NCBI GenBank assembly: GCA_018261905.1 | Contig: JAGTRU010000026.1 | Location: forward strand, 27,346 to 91,345 | Direction of reading: 5' to 3' | Length of the DNA stretch: 64,000 bases | Source of the DNA: Pseudomonadota bacterium | Lineage (GTDB): Bacteria; Pseudomonadota; Gammaproteobacteria; Burkholderiales; Rhodocyclaceae | In this document: positions 43,513 through 53,445 of the stretch, piece by piece | How the letters are laid out: each line of letters opens with the position of its first letter | How positions within the stretch are numbered: position 1 is the first letter of the stretch | Program-made: the position numbers and the translations under genes | The notes under the pieces: generated by a model | Seen by the model: only the letters and a program-made list of their open reading frames with translations | Told to the model about the DNA's origin: nothing | The model's database searches: none

Positions 43513-46266
43513 ATGATGCAAGCCGAAATGCGTGAAACCGCTTCGATCTGCTGTTATTGCGGCACTGGCTGCGGCCTGGTGATCCAGTCGGTGGCCGGCG
43601 AGATCGTCGGCGTACGCGGCGACGAGACGCATCCGGCCAATTTCGGCCGGCTGTGCACCAAGGGCTCGACGCTGCACCTGACGACCACCCGCAGCGGTCG
43701 CGCCCTGCATCCCGAACTGCGCCGGCAGCGTGCCGACGAACGCCGGCCGGTCAGCTGGCCGGCGGCGCTCGAGCATGCCGCCGAGCGTTTCGCGGCAATC
43801 ATTCGCGAACATGGGCCGGACGCCGTGGCCTTCTACATTTCCGGCCAGTTGCTGACCGAGGATTACTACGTTTTCAACAAGCTGGCCAAGGGGCTGATCG
43901 GCACCAACAACATCGACTCCAATTCGCGGCTCTGCATGTCCTCGGCGGTGAGCGGCTACAAGGGCACCCTGGGCGCCGACAGCGTGCCCTGCAGCTACGA
44001 GGATCTCGGCCTGGCCGACCTGCTGCTGATTGCCGGCTCGAATACCGCCTGGGCGCATCCCATCGTTTTTCGCCGCATCGAGGAGGCGCGCGCCGCCAAT
44101 CCCGAGCTGCGCCTGATCGTCGTCGATCCGCGGCGTACCGATACCGCGGCCGCCGCCGACCTGCACCTGCAGATCCAGCCGGGCAGCGACGTCGTGCTCT
44201 ATGGCGCGATGCTGCATGTGCTGTTGTGGGAAGGGCTGATCGACCACGCCTTCATCGCCGAACACACCGATGGCTTCGCCGCCCTGCGCGAGGAAGTGCG
44301 CGAACTGACGCCGAGCGCCGCGGCCGCCGTCTGCGGCGTCAAGGCCGAAGACATCGTCACCGCCGCCCGCTGGTTCGGCCAGGCGAAGGCGCCGCTCTCG
44401 CTGTGGTGCCAGGGCCTCAACCAGTCGGCGCACGGCACCGCCAACAACAGCGCCCTGATCCACCTGCACCTGGCGACCGGCAAGATCGGCGCCCCCGGCA
44501 TGGGGCCGTTTTCCCTGACCGGCCAGCCGAACGCCATGGGCGGGCGCGAAGTCGGCGCCATGGCCAACCTGCTGCCCGGCCACCGCGATCTGGCCGATGC
44601 CGATGACCGCGCCGCCGTCGCCGCCCAGTGGGGCATCGCCGAGCTTCCGGCGCAGGCCGGGGCAACCGCCGTCGAACTGTTCGAGGCGATCGGCGAAGGC
44701 CGCATCAAGGCGGTATGGATCGCCTGCACCAACCCGGCGCATTCGCTGCCCGACCAGGCGCGGGTCCGCGCCGCGCTGGACAAGGCCGAATTCGTCGTCG
44801 TCCAGGAAGCCTACGCCGACACCGAAACCTGCGCCTACGCCGATCTCCTGCTGCCGGCCACGACCTGGGGCGAGAAGGAGGGCACGGTAACCAATTCCGA
44901 ACGCCGCGTTTCGCGCGTCCGCGCCGCCATCGCCGCGCCCGGCGAAGCACGCGCCGACTGGGTGATTGCCCGCGATTTCGCGCTGTTGCTCGGCGAGAAA
45001 CTCGGGGCTGGCGCAACGGCCCGCCGGCTTTTCGACTTTGCCGATGAAGCGGCGGTCTTTGCCGAACACGTCAGCCTGACGGCCGGTCGCGATCTCGACA
45101 TGAGCGGCCTCGATTACCCCTTGCTGGACAGCGCCGGTCCCCACCAATGGCCGTTTTCGACGGCGCGGCGCCAGGCCGGGGAGGGCGGTACGGCCCGGCT
45201 CTACGCCGATCACCGTTTTGCCACGGCCGACGGCCGCGCCCGCTTCGTGCCGCTAACGAAATTCCTGACCGCCGAAAAAACCGACGCCCGCTATCCGCTG
45301 CATCTCAACACCGGCCGCCTGCGCGACCAGTGGCACGGCATGAGCCGGACCGGCCGCGTCGCCCGGCTCTACGCCCACGAGGCCGAAGCCCGTTTGCTGC
45401 TGCATCCGCAGGACATGGCCCGGCGCGGCCTGGTCGATGGCGATCTGGCCGAAGTGTCCAGCCGCCGCGCCAAAATCGTCCTGCCGGTTGCCGCCAGCGA
45501 TGAAATGGCGCCCGGCCAGGCTTTCCTGCCCATGCACTGGGGCGGCCGCAGCCTGTCGCACGCCGGCGCCAATTGCCTGACCATGCCAGCCTTCGACGCC
45601 CAGTCGAAGCAGCCGGAACTCAAACATGCGGCAATCCGCCTCGACAAGGCCGAATTGCCCTGGCGCCTGGTCGCCCTGCGCACAACGCTCGACCAGACGG
45701 CGGCCGCCGAGCAGGTCCTGATCTGGCGGCAACGCCTCGCCACCCACTTGCCGGACTGGGCCTTCGCCAGCCTGACACTGGCCGGGCGCGAGCAGCCCGT
45801 GGTCGTGCTGCGCATCGCCCTGGCAGAAGCGCTGCCGGCCGCCAAAATTGACGAATTGGCAAAACTGCTCGATTTCGACGAGCAGTTTTGCCTGGCCTAT
45901 CGCGACGCGCGGCGCGGCATCTGCAAGATCGCCCAGGTTGAGCCGGAAACTGCCGGCGACCTGACCTGCGGCGTCCTGCTGGCCGGCGAAACGGCCGCCG
46001 CCGACTGGCTGCTGGCTGCGATGAGCGAGCGCCAGCCGGCCGAAAGCCTGCGCCGCTGGCTGCTCGCCCCGGTCTCGACCCCGCCGACCCCGGTCACCGG
46101 CAAGGGCCGCATCGTCTGCAACTGCTTCAATGTCGGAGAAAGCGAAATCGCCACCGCACTTGCCGCCGGGGCCGATCTCACCAGCCTGCAGCAACAGCTC
46201 AAATGCGGCACCTCCTGCGGCTCCTGCCTGCCGGAGATTCGCAAGAGGTTTGCCCTGAAGCATTGA
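43513..46266 (+). CDS. nasA: Assimilatory nitrate reductase catalytic subunit
   Basis: 917 residues. N-terminal 4Fe-4S motif CCYCGTGCGLVIQ ... GRLCTKGST, Mo-bis-MGD domains with NIDSNSRLCMSSAVSGY, DPRRTDTAAAADLHL and TGQPNAMGGREVG, molybdopterin dinucleotide-binding C-terminal domain, and an extra BFD-like 2Fe-2S domain at the end (CNCFNVGESEI ... CGTSCGSCLPEI). This is the NasA architecture that takes electrons from a flavin or ferredoxin partner and reduces nitrate to nitrite in the cytosol. Operon member with nrtABC-nirBD, split from nirD by the inserted repeat. Confidence 0.95.
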   Translation: MMQAEMRETASICCYCGTGCGLVIQSVAGEIVGVRGDETHPANFGRLCTKGSTLHLTTTRSGRALHPELRRQRADERRPVSWPAALEHAAERFAAIIREHGPDAVAFYISGQLLTEDYYVFNKLAKGLIGTNNIDSNSRLCMSSAVSGYKGTLGADSVPCSYEDLGLADLLLIAGSNTAWAHPIVFRRIEEARAANPELRLIVVDPRRTDTAAAADLHLQIQPGSDVVLYGAMLHVLLWEGLIDHAFIAEHTDGFAALREEVRELTPSAAAAVCGVKAEDIVTAARWFGQAKAPLSLWCQGLNQSAHGTANNSALIHLHLATGKIGAPGMGPFSLTGQPNAMGGREVGAMANLLPGHRDLADADDRAAVAAQWGIAELPAQAGATAVELFEAIGEGRIKAVWIACTNPAHSLPDQARVRAALDKAEFVVVQEAYADTETCAYADLLLPATTWGEKEGTVTNSERRVSRVRAAIAAPGEARADWVIARDFALLLGEKLGAGATARRLFDFADEAAVFAEHVSLTAGRDLDMSGLDYPLLDSAGPHQWPFSTARRQAGEGGTARLYADHRFATADGRARFVPLTKFLTAEKTDARYPLHLNTGRLRDQWHGMSRTGRVARLYAHEAEARLLLHPQDMARRGLVDGDLAEVSSRRAKIVLPVAASDEMAPGQAFLPMHWGGRSLSHAGANCLTMPAFDAQSKQPELKHAAIRLDKAELPWRLVALRTTLDQTAAAEQVLIWRQRLATHLPDWAFASLTLAGREQPVVVLRIALAEALPAAKIDELAKLLDFDEQFCLAYRDARRGICKIAQVEPETAGDLTCGVLLAGETAAADWLLAAMSERQPAESLRRWLLAPVSTPPTPVTGKGRIVCNCFNVGESEIATALAAGADLTSLQQQLKCGTSCGSCLPEIRKRFALKH

Positions 46267-46317
46267 GGTGGTTGGCTGGATGGTCGGGGGCTTTCAACAG
46301 CACCCGATCCATAGTGG

Positions 46318-46402
46318 TTTCAGCAATCGCTGAAAGTAGCCTCTGGAATGAAATTAACACCAGATTTTCAGTGAATGTGGTACTTTCAGCAAATGCTGAA
46401 AG
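46318..46402 (+). promoter_or_regulatory. Two palindromic operators before the AbiE-like pair
   Basis: Operator 1 at 46318-46335: TTTCAGC-AATC-GCTGAAA. Operator 2 at 46383-46402: CTTTCAGCA-AA-TGCTGAAAG, perfect 9-2-9, and covering the likely start codon. Related half-sites occur at 46291 (CTTTCAACAG) and 46365 (TTTTCAGTG). Binding by the winged-helix protein that follows would give autoregulation (inference). Confidence 0.65.
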
Positions 46403-47475
46403 AGCCTAATATACCGAAAGAAGCAGAAGCTCGCGCTTATGAAGCGCTGCGCGGCTTGCTTGAGAAGATCCCGATCCTTCAGGTCGAAGGCATCGAGGCC
46501 GAAGCCGTGTCCGGCGATTGGCAGCCGGACTTCATCGCCCGGCTGCTCGTGGACGGGCGGCCGCACCTGCTCATCTGCGAGTACAAGTCAAACGGGCAAC
46601 CACGGCATGCCCGGTCCGCCGTGCTGGAGCTGCGGAACTACGTTGCGCATCGAGCCCCCCTGGCGACGCCCATTTTCATCGCGCCCTACATCTCACCCGC
46701 GGTGAGGCAATTGTGCGAAGAGAAGGGCGTCGGCTTTCTCGACCTGGAGGGAAATGCCCGGATCGCCTTCGCTGGCGTGTTCATCGAGCGCGTGGTGACG
46801 GACAAACCGGCAGTCGAACAACGCGAACTCAAGTCGCTGTTCCGGCCGAAATCTGCTCAGGTACTGCGCGCCATGCTGCGCGAGCCTGGCCGTGCATGGC
46901 GCGTTACCGAATTGTCGGAAATTTCCGGGGTCAGCCTCGGGCATGTCAGCAATGTGCGCACCGGCTTGATTGATCGGGAATGGGCCCGCGCCTCGGACGA
47001 TGGCCTGGTCCTCTCGGCGCCTGATGCACTCCTGGACGCATGGCGGGACAGCTACACCGCGCCACCAGGCGAACGCCTGCGCTTCTACACGCCGCTGCAT
47101 GGCAGTGCACTCGAAGACGCGGCGCGCAGCGCGCTACGCGACGCCGAGGCGCACGGGCATGCTGCCTTCGCGTCATTCTCGGCGGCGCAGTGGCTTTCTC
47201 CTTACGGGCGCACCAGTACGTACTACTTTTTTGCTGACGACGAAGGTCTACGCAAACTCCAGACAGCATTGAAGCTCACGCCCGTCTCGAAAGGGGAGAA
47301 CGTGGTCGTCACCGCGCCGAAGGACTTCGGACTGCTCGCCGACACCGTTGAACCTGCTCCAGGCGCGGTCTGCACGAGCCCGGTGCAAACCTACCTCGAC
47401 CTCTCAATTGCCGGTGAGCGCGGTGCCGAGGCCGCTGATCACCTGCGCCAGGAACGACTCTCGTGGTCCAAATGA
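46393..47475 (+). CDS. PD-(D/E)XK-like plus winged-helix protein, AbiEi-type antitoxin/regulator candidate
   Basis: 360 residues from ATG 46393 (366 from ATG 46375). The N-terminal part has QPDFIARLLVDGR ... LLICEYKSNG, giving Asp, then Glu-Tyr-Lys: the D-...-ExK layout of PD-(D/E)XK nuclease folds. The middle (about 145-195) is a winged helix (VLRAMLREPGRAWRVTELSE). The C-terminal part resembles AbiEi-type regions. Neither start has a clear ribosome-binding site. It overlaps the nucleotidyltransferase gene by ATGA, so the two are translated as a pair. Function as antitoxin is inferred. Confidence 0.65.
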   Translation: MLKEPNIPKEAEARAYEALRGLLEKIPILQVEGIEAEAVSGDWQPDFIARLLVDGRPHLLICEYKSNGQPRHARSAVLELRNYVAHRAPLATPIFIAPYISPAVRQLCEEKGVGFLDLEGNARIAFAGVFIERVVTDKPAVEQRELKSLFRPKSAQVLRAMLREPGRAWRVTELSEISGVSLGHVSNVRTGLIDREWARASDDGLVLSAPDALLDAWRDSYTAPPGERLRFYTPLHGSALEDAARSALRDAEAHGHAAFASFSAAQWLSPYGRTSTYYFFADDEGLRKLQTALKLTPVSKGENVVVTAPKDFGLLADTVEPAPGAVCTSPVQTYLDLSIAGERGAEAADHLRQERLSWSK

Positions 47476-48335
47476 CACCCCCTAAGGAAGCGCAGTCGGC
47501 GGCCGAGTACGACGACCGCACGACCGCGGCCGTCAAGTCCGTGCTGATCGAGATCGGCCAGATTCTTGGCAGCTTCAAGGGCAAGTTCGCCATCATCGGC
47601 GGCGCGGTTCCCTGGCTGCTGTTGGCCAACGAAGACATGCCTCACGTCGGCACGCTCGACGTGGACGTCGGGCTGGACGCGGAAGCACTCGGCGACGGCG
47701 AATACGCCACCTTGATCGGCGCACTTCAAGGCCATGGATACGCCCAGCGCGGGGGGCTTCGGCGCTTTCAATTGGTTCGCCAGGTTCCCGCGCGAGATGA
47801 AGGGGAAGCGATTGATGTCGTGGTCGATTTCTTGATGCCGCGCGATGCGGAAATCGTCAAGAACGATCCGCCCTTGATCAGCGACTTTGCCGTGCAACGG
47901 GCGGATGGCGCCGACCTGGCGATGCGCTTCTATCAGCTCGTGGCTGTGGCCGGGCCGATGCCGGATGGTGGGACAAACCGTGTGGAGATCGCAGTGTGTT
48001 CGATCCCCGCTTTGCTGGCGATGAAGGGCCATGCGCTGGCCGGCCGCTACAAGCAGAAGGACGCCTACGACATCTACTACTGCGTGCGGAACTATCCCAG
48101 TGGGATCGATGCGTTGGCGCAGGAATGTCGCCCACTGCTGGGGCATGCAAGCGGTGAACGCGGCTTCCGGCACATCGCCGACAAGTTCGATACCTTCGAT
48201 GGACACGGCCCAAGCTGTGTGCGGCGCTTCGTCGAAGACACGCACGCGCTGGGTGATCGCACGCCCGAACAGTGGCAGCAGGATGCATTCGGGCAGATCG
48301 ACGCGCTGCTGCGCGCTATGGCACTGCGAGATTGA
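47472..48335 (+). CDS. Nucleotidyltransferase, AbiEii-type toxin candidate
   Basis: 287 residues. The minimal nucleotidyltransferase motif is present: IIGGAVPWLLL (Gly43-Gly44) and TLDVDVGLD (Asp63, Asp65), followed by IDVVVDFLMP as the third acidic strand. AbiEii-type toxins transfer nucleotides, for example to tRNA 3' ends, and are neutralised by AbiEi. ATG at 47472 overlaps the previous stop. A housekeeping role is not excluded. Confidence 0.7.
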   Translation: MTPPKEAQSAAEYDDRTTAAVKSVLIEIGQILGSFKGKFAIIGGAVPWLLLANEDMPHVGTLDVDVGLDAEALGDGEYATLIGALQGHGYAQRGGLRRFQLVRQVPARDEGEAIDVVVDFLMPRDAEIVKNDPPLISDFAVQRADGADLAMRFYQLVAVAGPMPDGGTNRVEIAVCSIPALLAMKGHALAGRYKQKDAYDIYYCVRNYPSGIDALAQECRPLLGHASGERGFRHIADKFDTFDGHGPSCVRRFVEDTHALGDRTPEQWQQDAFGQIDALLRAMALRD

Positions 48336-48518
48336 GTCGGCCCCGATGGACTACGCGCAACCAGATTCAGGACATTCTCTGGAGCGCCCGGATGGGACAT
48401 CTCCATAGCGGAACGGTTGGCCAGAAACTGAGTTGCAATCTGATTTTGGATTTTGAGCGCGAGTAACTACACTGGTACGCAGTCTAATTCAGATAACTCT
48501 AATGAATCGGGGGGCGTA

Positions 48519-50144
48519 ATGTTTGCCAACGTATCTATGAAGGCGCGCTTGTGGCTGCTAGGCATCACCAGCGCCTTGGGGATTTCGGTTTTGGCCTTTT
48601 CGTCGATCTGGTACGCCCACAACAGCAAGGAAATCCTGACTGATTTTGTCGACGACCGCATTGCCCTGAATCAGTCAGCCACGACTGCCTATGCGCATGG
48701 CTTGCAAATGGGGCAGGCCTTGCGCAATATCCTTCTCGATCCAACCAACAAGAAGGGCTATGACAACTTTGCGGCGGCCCGGGAAGCGTTCAGCAGCGAA
48801 AGTGACAAGCTCGCCGGCTTGTTGCAGTCCGGTACAGACAAATCTGCCGTCGCCAGCCGCCTGAAGGGCAATATCGAGCAGTGGCAGCCCTACCAGAAGC
48901 AAATCATTGAACTGGTCCAGGGTGGCAAGCGTGACGAGGCCCAGGCTTTGCTGGTAGCCAAGGAAACCCCGGCCTGGCGTGCGGTGCGGACCGACCTTCT
49001 CGATCTGGTCAAGAGTTCGAAGGAGCTTGCCAACGCTGACCGGGTCCGCTTGCTCGACAGTTTCGACAGCGCGCAAACCCGGGCCATCGTTCTGGGCCTG
49101 CTGAGTCTGGTACTCGTTGCCACGATCAGCGTTTTCGTTGCCCGAGCCATATTTCTCCAGGTTGGTGGCGAACCGGCTTACGCAGCATCCTTGCTGCAGA
49201 GTATTGCCGAAGGCGATCTGACCCGCCGGATTGATATCAAATCCGGCGACCAGCGCAGCATCATGGCCGCCATGAGTCGCATGCAGTCGCAGATTCGTCA
49301 ATTGATCGGGCAGACGATAGACAGCTCGAATCAGGTCGTTCGCGAAAGCGAATCGATGCGTTCCGACGCAACCCGCCTTTCGCTCTCGGCCGAAGAGCAA
49401 AGTACCGCAAGCTCGGCAATCGCTGCTGCGGTGGAGCAACTGACTGTCAGCATCAGCGTCATGTCGGATAACGCGAACGATGCTGGTCGTTTGTCCGGTG
49501 AGTCGGAGAAACAGGCGCACGACAGCCGGATCGTTGTTTCGGAAGCGACAGAAACGATACATGCCGTGGCCGGCCAGATGGCGGTGGCGGCGGAGACCAT
49601 GCAGGACTTGTCAGCCAAAGTGACCAGCATTACCGGCATTGTTAAAACCATTCACGAAATTGCCGACCAGACCAATCTGCTGGCACTCAATGCGGCCATT
49701 GAAGCGGCGAGGGCCGGTGAGCAGGGGCGGGGCTTCGCCGTGGTGGCCGACGAGGTGCGCAAATTGGCCGAACTGACAACGAAATCGACCCAGGAAATAT
49801 CGCTGATTGTTTCCGGGGTGAGGCAGTCGACTGATGCCGCACTGGCGACCATGACCAAGGCTCAGGACATGGCTCTGGACGGGGCATCACGTACCGAGAG
49901 TGTGCGTTCTGCGGTATGCGTGATGGACGAATCCTCCGGTCATGTCAGCAAGGCCATTGCCATGATTGCCGATGCGCTACGCGAACAGACCGCAGCCAGT
50001 ACAGATATTTCGCAGCGTATCGAACTGATCGCCCAGGGAATTGAACTGACTCACGCCACCGCCGCCGAATCCAGCCAGAGATCCGGTACGCTGGTCGATC
50101 TGTCGCATGCCTTGAAGGAAAGTGTCAGCCGTTTCCGGGCCTAG
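48519..50144 (+). CDS. Methyl-accepting chemotaxis protein
   Basis: 541 residues. Membrane helix 1 (about 10-32), periplasmic four-helix-bundle sensor (about 35-190), helix 2 ([21 protein letters not shown]), HAMP, and a cytoplasmic signalling domain with the hairpin tip [20 protein letters not shown], which contacts CheW/CheA. GGGGGGCGTA precedes the ATG. The ligand cannot be told from sequence. No che genes are nearby. Confidence 0.93.
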   Translation: MFANVSMKARLWLLGITSALGISVLAFSSIWYAHNSKEILTDFVDDRIALNQSATTAYAHGLQMGQALRNILLDPTNKKGYDNFAAAREAFSSESDKLAGLLQSGTDKSAVASRLKGNIEQWQPYQKQIIELVQGGKRDEAQALLVAKETPAWRAVRTDLLDLVKSSKELANADRVRLLDSFDSAQTRAIVLGLLSLVLVATISVFVARAIFLQVGGEPAYAASLLQSIAEGDLTRRIDIKSGDQRSIMAAMSRMQSQIRQLIGQTIDSSNQVVRESESMRSDATRLSLSAEEQSTASSAIAAAVEQLTVSISVMSDNANDAGRLSGESEKQAHDSRIVVSEATETIHAVAGQMAVAAETMQDLSAKVTSITGIVKTIHEIADQTNLLALNAAIEAARAGEQGRGFAVVADEVRKLAELTTKSTQEISLIVSGVRQSTDAALATMTKAQDMALDGASRTESVRSAVCVMDESSGHVSKAIAMIADALREQTAASTDISQRIELIAQGIELTHATAAESSQRSGTLVDLSHALKESVSRFRA

Positions 50145-50170
50145 GCGCCAGCCTGACGCGCCGCAAGGCA

Positions 50171-50244
50171 AAAGGGTCAGAGAGGTCAGAGAGGTCAGAG
50201 ACATTTCGTTTTCCAAAAACGGGAAATGTTTCTGAGCCCTTTGG
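50171..50244. repeat. Palindromic repeat, copy A (with three GTCAGAGAG units)
   Basis: Three tandem GTCAGAGAG/C units run into AGAGACATTTCGTTTTCC, a loop, and GGGAAATGTTTCTGAGCCCTTT, forming a REP-like hairpin. A related copy in the same orientation is at 51981. The two bracket the HEPN gene. The rest of the gap to that gene (50245-50429) shows nothing clear. Confidence 0.7.
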
Positions 50245-50429
50245 TTCCCGAACTAGGCTCCCGCAAGGGGGACGCTACGCATCGGAGCATTCAGTGTCAT
50301 TGGGCGGCAAACGGCCATGAAGAGACGTAGCATCTGCCAAAAATCCGTTCGTTCGTACGGCTGGTATCCGTTATCTGAGCAGCCATCCAACTTTGCCAGC
50401 GGCAGGGCAGCGGTACGGCGGACTGCCGC

Positions 50430-51869
50430 TTAACCTTGTGCCTGAAACACAGGGGAGTCTGGATGCTCGAGGATATCGAATACAGACCAATTTGGTATTG
50501 AACCTCGACGAATGATGGTCTTGATTGCCTGGGCACATATCTGAACAGCTTGATCCACGATATCGCGAGCAGTCATGGATTGCTCTCCTATCTTGAATGT
50601 CTTATTAAGATCTACGTGGCCGGTATGGACAAGCTTGCTGCGTATCTCATACATGCGTTTTATCAGCTGAGCGTTCTTGATCCTTTCCTGCTGAGCCCCA
50701 CCAATGACTCTCGCAGTGCGCATTCGTATTTTGTGGGTCATTTCCGAATTGTCGCTGTCTCCGAAAAGAGCCTCTAGACCTGTAGCTAACTCTACCGCGC
50801 TGTCTCCCGTATTGTGTCGACGGAGCGCTTGGTTCAATCGTTGTAACGCGACACGCACCTTGCTTCGGTTATCTCCGGTCAAGTTGATATACCCCGCGAC
50901 CATCTCTTGTGCTTCTGCACAATTCAAAGTGGGATAGTCTTTGGCACCGAGCGGGAGAATCTCGAGCATTTGCATACTTCGCCCCCCAGAAAGGATGTTT
51001 GCCTCCTCCAGGTCGGGGTCGTCAAAGGTAAACCACTGGGCTGCAGATATGGCTACGCGGGGGCCGACAACAGTTAAGACAAGAACAATCTCCTTTATAA
51101 GCTCGTGTGTTTTCAAATACTCATCATTGGTGAGTTCAGTGCCGAGATCAGGATCGAAAAGAAAAGGATCAATCTTGCGCGTGACAACTAACGCAGATTG
51201 CGGTGGTGTAAAACTGAGCGTCGTAATGATGGGAGAACTTAAGTTAGAAAACTCTGCACCCATCATCCATTGTTTGTTTTTACTTTCGGGCAGATTGTCG
51301 ATAGGGACGAGCTTGATGCCTTCTGTGAGAGGGATTTCTTGTTCCACCGGAACCCCCCAAAGAGCATCAATTGTTTTCCCTGTTGCCACGGTAGTGCTGA
51401 GGACTTCTTGAAGCCATGCAATAGCGTCTTCTGGGCTTCCGGTTCGAAGTGCCCGGCGAAGTAATGGGAGAGCAACGAACGCGGGGTAGAAACCGCAGCC
51501 CCCATTATCAGTTCGGATCATCTTCGTACGATTTCCAGGGAACCGCTGGTCCTGTACAAGCCGTTTGGTTAGCCTGTTGCCTATCAAGTTATACATCTGA
51601 AGACTTGCCATTGACGATGTGTGTGTATCGTCTGATTGCAAGGCTTCCAGTAAGGTCAAATCGCCGTTTAGGAGTCGTATTGTTCGCCCTTGCTCGAAGG
51701 CACCAGTAAGTTCTTCTAGCAATGACAAATCAGTTTGTTCGACGATTTTTTTATCTGACTTTTGCATGGATTGTTGATGCCCGAGTTTGTAATTTGAACG
51801 GCGCATTATATTGATGCCGAGGTGTGCTCCTTCAATAGATTCTCTGCGATCATAATTGGTGGCACACAT
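50430..51869 (-). CDS. HEPN (Apea-like) domain protein, possible defence RNase
   Basis: 479 residues. C-terminal Apea-like HEPN segment: HNTGDSAVELATGLEALFG, then a helix ending RSKLVHTGH, i.e. the catalytic-type R-x4-H (Arg410, His415) of HEPN RNases. The N-terminal 300 residues have no recognised domain. GGAGG five bases before ATG 51869 fixes the start. The gene is visibly richer in A+T than its neighbours and is flanked by two palindromic repeats, which suggests horizontal transfer. A defence role is inferred from the HEPN motif and setting. Confidence 0.68.
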   Translation of the reverse strand: MCATNYDRRESIEGAHLGINIMRRSNYKLGHQQSMQKSDKKIVEQTDLSLLEELTGAFEQGRTIRLLNGDLTLLEALQSDDTHTSSMASLQMYNLIGNRLTKRLVQDQRFPGNRTKMIRTDNGGCGFYPAFVALPLLRRALRTGSPEDAIAWLQEVLSTTVATGKTIDALWGVPVEQEIPLTEGIKLVPIDNLPESKNKQWMMGAEFSNLSSPIITTLSFTPPQSALVVTRKIDPFLFDPDLGTELTNDEYLKTHELIKEIVLVLTVVGPRVAISAAQWFTFDDPDLEEANILSGGRSMQMLEILPLGAKDYPTLNCAEAQEMVAGYINLTGDNRSKVRVALQRLNQALRRHNTGDSAVELATGLEALFGDSDNSEMTHKIRMRTARVIGGAQQERIKNAQLIKRMYEIRSKLVHTGHVDLNKTFKIGEQSMTARDIVDQAVQICAQAIKTIIRRGSIPNWSVFDILEHPDSPVFQAQG

Positions 51870-51980
51870 GCCTGCCTCCGGAAGTATAGGGACGGCAGCT
51901 ATCCGTTCACAAAACGGCTATAACGCATTGCAGATGTCATCAGACAGCTCAGGGCACTCAGCCGTTATCGGCTTAAGTAA

Positions 51981-52038
51981 AAAAGTGGGCAGAGACATTT
52001 CGCTTTCCAAAAACCGGAAATGCCTCTAACCCCTTGGG
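51981..52038. repeat. Palindromic repeat, copy B
   Basis: AGAGACATTTCGCTTTCC ... CCGGAAATGCCTCTAACCCC is about 80-85% identical to copy A at 50200 over some 48 bases and has the same orientation. Between them lies the A+T-rich HEPN gene. Confidence 0.68.
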
Positions 52039-52161
52039 TCGTTAATCGGGTGGTCAGCGGAACGGCCGGCCGCCGAAGCGGTCAATTGCCTGGGATGGGC
52101 TTTGGCGCCTCGGGTAGACACCGTGGCGTCGGCTTTCCCGATTCCTCAAAGGAGAACCACG

Positions 52162-53250
52162 ATGCCCGCACTTTCTCTCGCTGACCGCGCCAGCGGTGCC
52201 CTGCTTGGTGCCTTCATCGGCGAGGCGCTGGCTGTCGGGCCGCATTGGTATTACGACCTGGATCAGTTGCGGGCCGATTACGGTCCATGGATCAGCGACT
52301 ACACGACGCCCAAGGCGGGGCGTTACCATGCCGGCCTGCAGGCTGGGCAGTCGTCGCAGGCCGGGCTTTTGCTGCGTCTAACCCTGGAATCGCTGGTCGC
52401 CTGTGGTGCCTATGATGAGGCGGATTTCTGCCGGCGGATGGATACCGACTTTTTCCCGCTCATTGATGGCCAGCCGCTGCACGGTCCCGGCGGCTATACC
52501 AGCCAGTCGATCCGCGAAGCCTGGCGCCGGCGCGTCGGACTCGGCCTGCCCTGGGGCCAGGTCGGTGGCAATGCCGATACCACCGAAGCGGCCGAGCGCA
52601 CGCTGGTCATCGCCATCCGTTACGCGCTGCAACCGGCGGCGCTGGCGGCGGCGGTGAGCAGCAATACCGCGCTGACCCAGACCGACGGCACGGTACTGGC
52701 GATGACTGTTGCTTTCAGCGCCGTGCTCGGCCTGCTGGTCGAGGGCGAGGCGCTCGATGGCAATATCTCGGGCAAGCTGATGGCGCGCGTCAAGACGGGG
52801 CAACTGCCTTTCCATGCGGTGACCAGCGGGCAGTTGCAGGCGCCCCGGCCGGGGCAGGAGGAAGCCCCACGGGCCGGCCGTTTTCCGTCGCCGGATGCGC
52901 TGCTCAGCCAGTCCTCGATCGCCCTGGCGGCACTTGACCCGGCAATCCGCATCGAACCGGCCTGGAAAGTGGCGCAGCTCTATGGCCTGCCCTGCGCCGT
53001 CTATCACCAGTTTCCCGCCGCCTACTACCTGGCGGCGCGCTTTGCCGGTGATTTCGAGTCGGCCGTCCTGCACGCCGTGAACGGTGGCGGCCAGAATCAG
53101 GCGCGGGCCATGCTCAGCGGCGCCCTGGCCGGGGCGCAGTGCGGTCTGTCGGGAATTCCGCAGCGTTTCCTGGATGGTCTGGAAAAGAGCGGCGAACTGT
53201 GCCAGCTAGCGGGTCGCCTGGCGGACCAAATGATGGCGGCCGGGTGCTGA
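52162..53250 (+). CDS. ADP-ribosylglycohydrolase-fold protein lacking metal ligands
   Basis: 362 residues. The fold is shown by LADRASGALLGAFIGEALAVG near the N-terminus and HAVNGGGQNQARAMLSGALAGAQCG at about 298-322. In active ADP-ribosylglycohydrolases these positions read GDALG, TDDT and GGDTDT, whose Asp/Thr residues bind two Mg2+; here they are GEALA, a QSSQ stretch and GGQNQA. The protein is therefore probably not a standard hydrolase. AAAGGAGAACCACG precedes the ATG. Role unknown. Confidence 0.75.
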   Translation: MPALSLADRASGALLGAFIGEALAVGPHWYYDLDQLRADYGPWISDYTTPKAGRYHAGLQAGQSSQAGLLLRLTLESLVACGAYDEADFCRRMDTDFFPLIDGQPLHGPGGYTSQSIREAWRRRVGLGLPWGQVGGNADTTEAAERTLVIAIRYALQPAALAAAVSSNTALTQTDGTVLAMTVAFSAVLGLLVEGEALDGNISGKLMARVKTGQLPFHAVTSGQLQAPRPGQEEAPRAGRFPSPDALLSQSSIALAALDPAIRIEPAWKVAQLYGLPCAVYHQFPAAYYLAARFAGDFESAVLHAVNGGGQNQARAMLSGALAGAQCGLSGIPQRFLDGLEKSGELCQLAGRLADQMMAAGC

Positions 53251-53445
53251 GCCGTCGCCCGGAAAATTCACCGAAGTCCATGAAAACAATGTGGTTTTAT
53301 GCGCTCGTCAAGCGTGCTGCTGTGCAGCATGACTTTTCTGTTTTTTCGTTTCACTATCCGTAAATCGTTGCTGATACCGCAGCTCAGAAGGCGGATCGGC
53401 GGCGCGCTTTTTTCGCGACCCCACCCCACACATGGAGGAGACACC

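Noticed and set aside
50171..50200. Three GTCAGAGAG units as a CRISPR or VNTR array
   Set aside because: The repeats are 9 bases long and directly adjacent with no spacers. They form part of a palindromic intergenic repeat.
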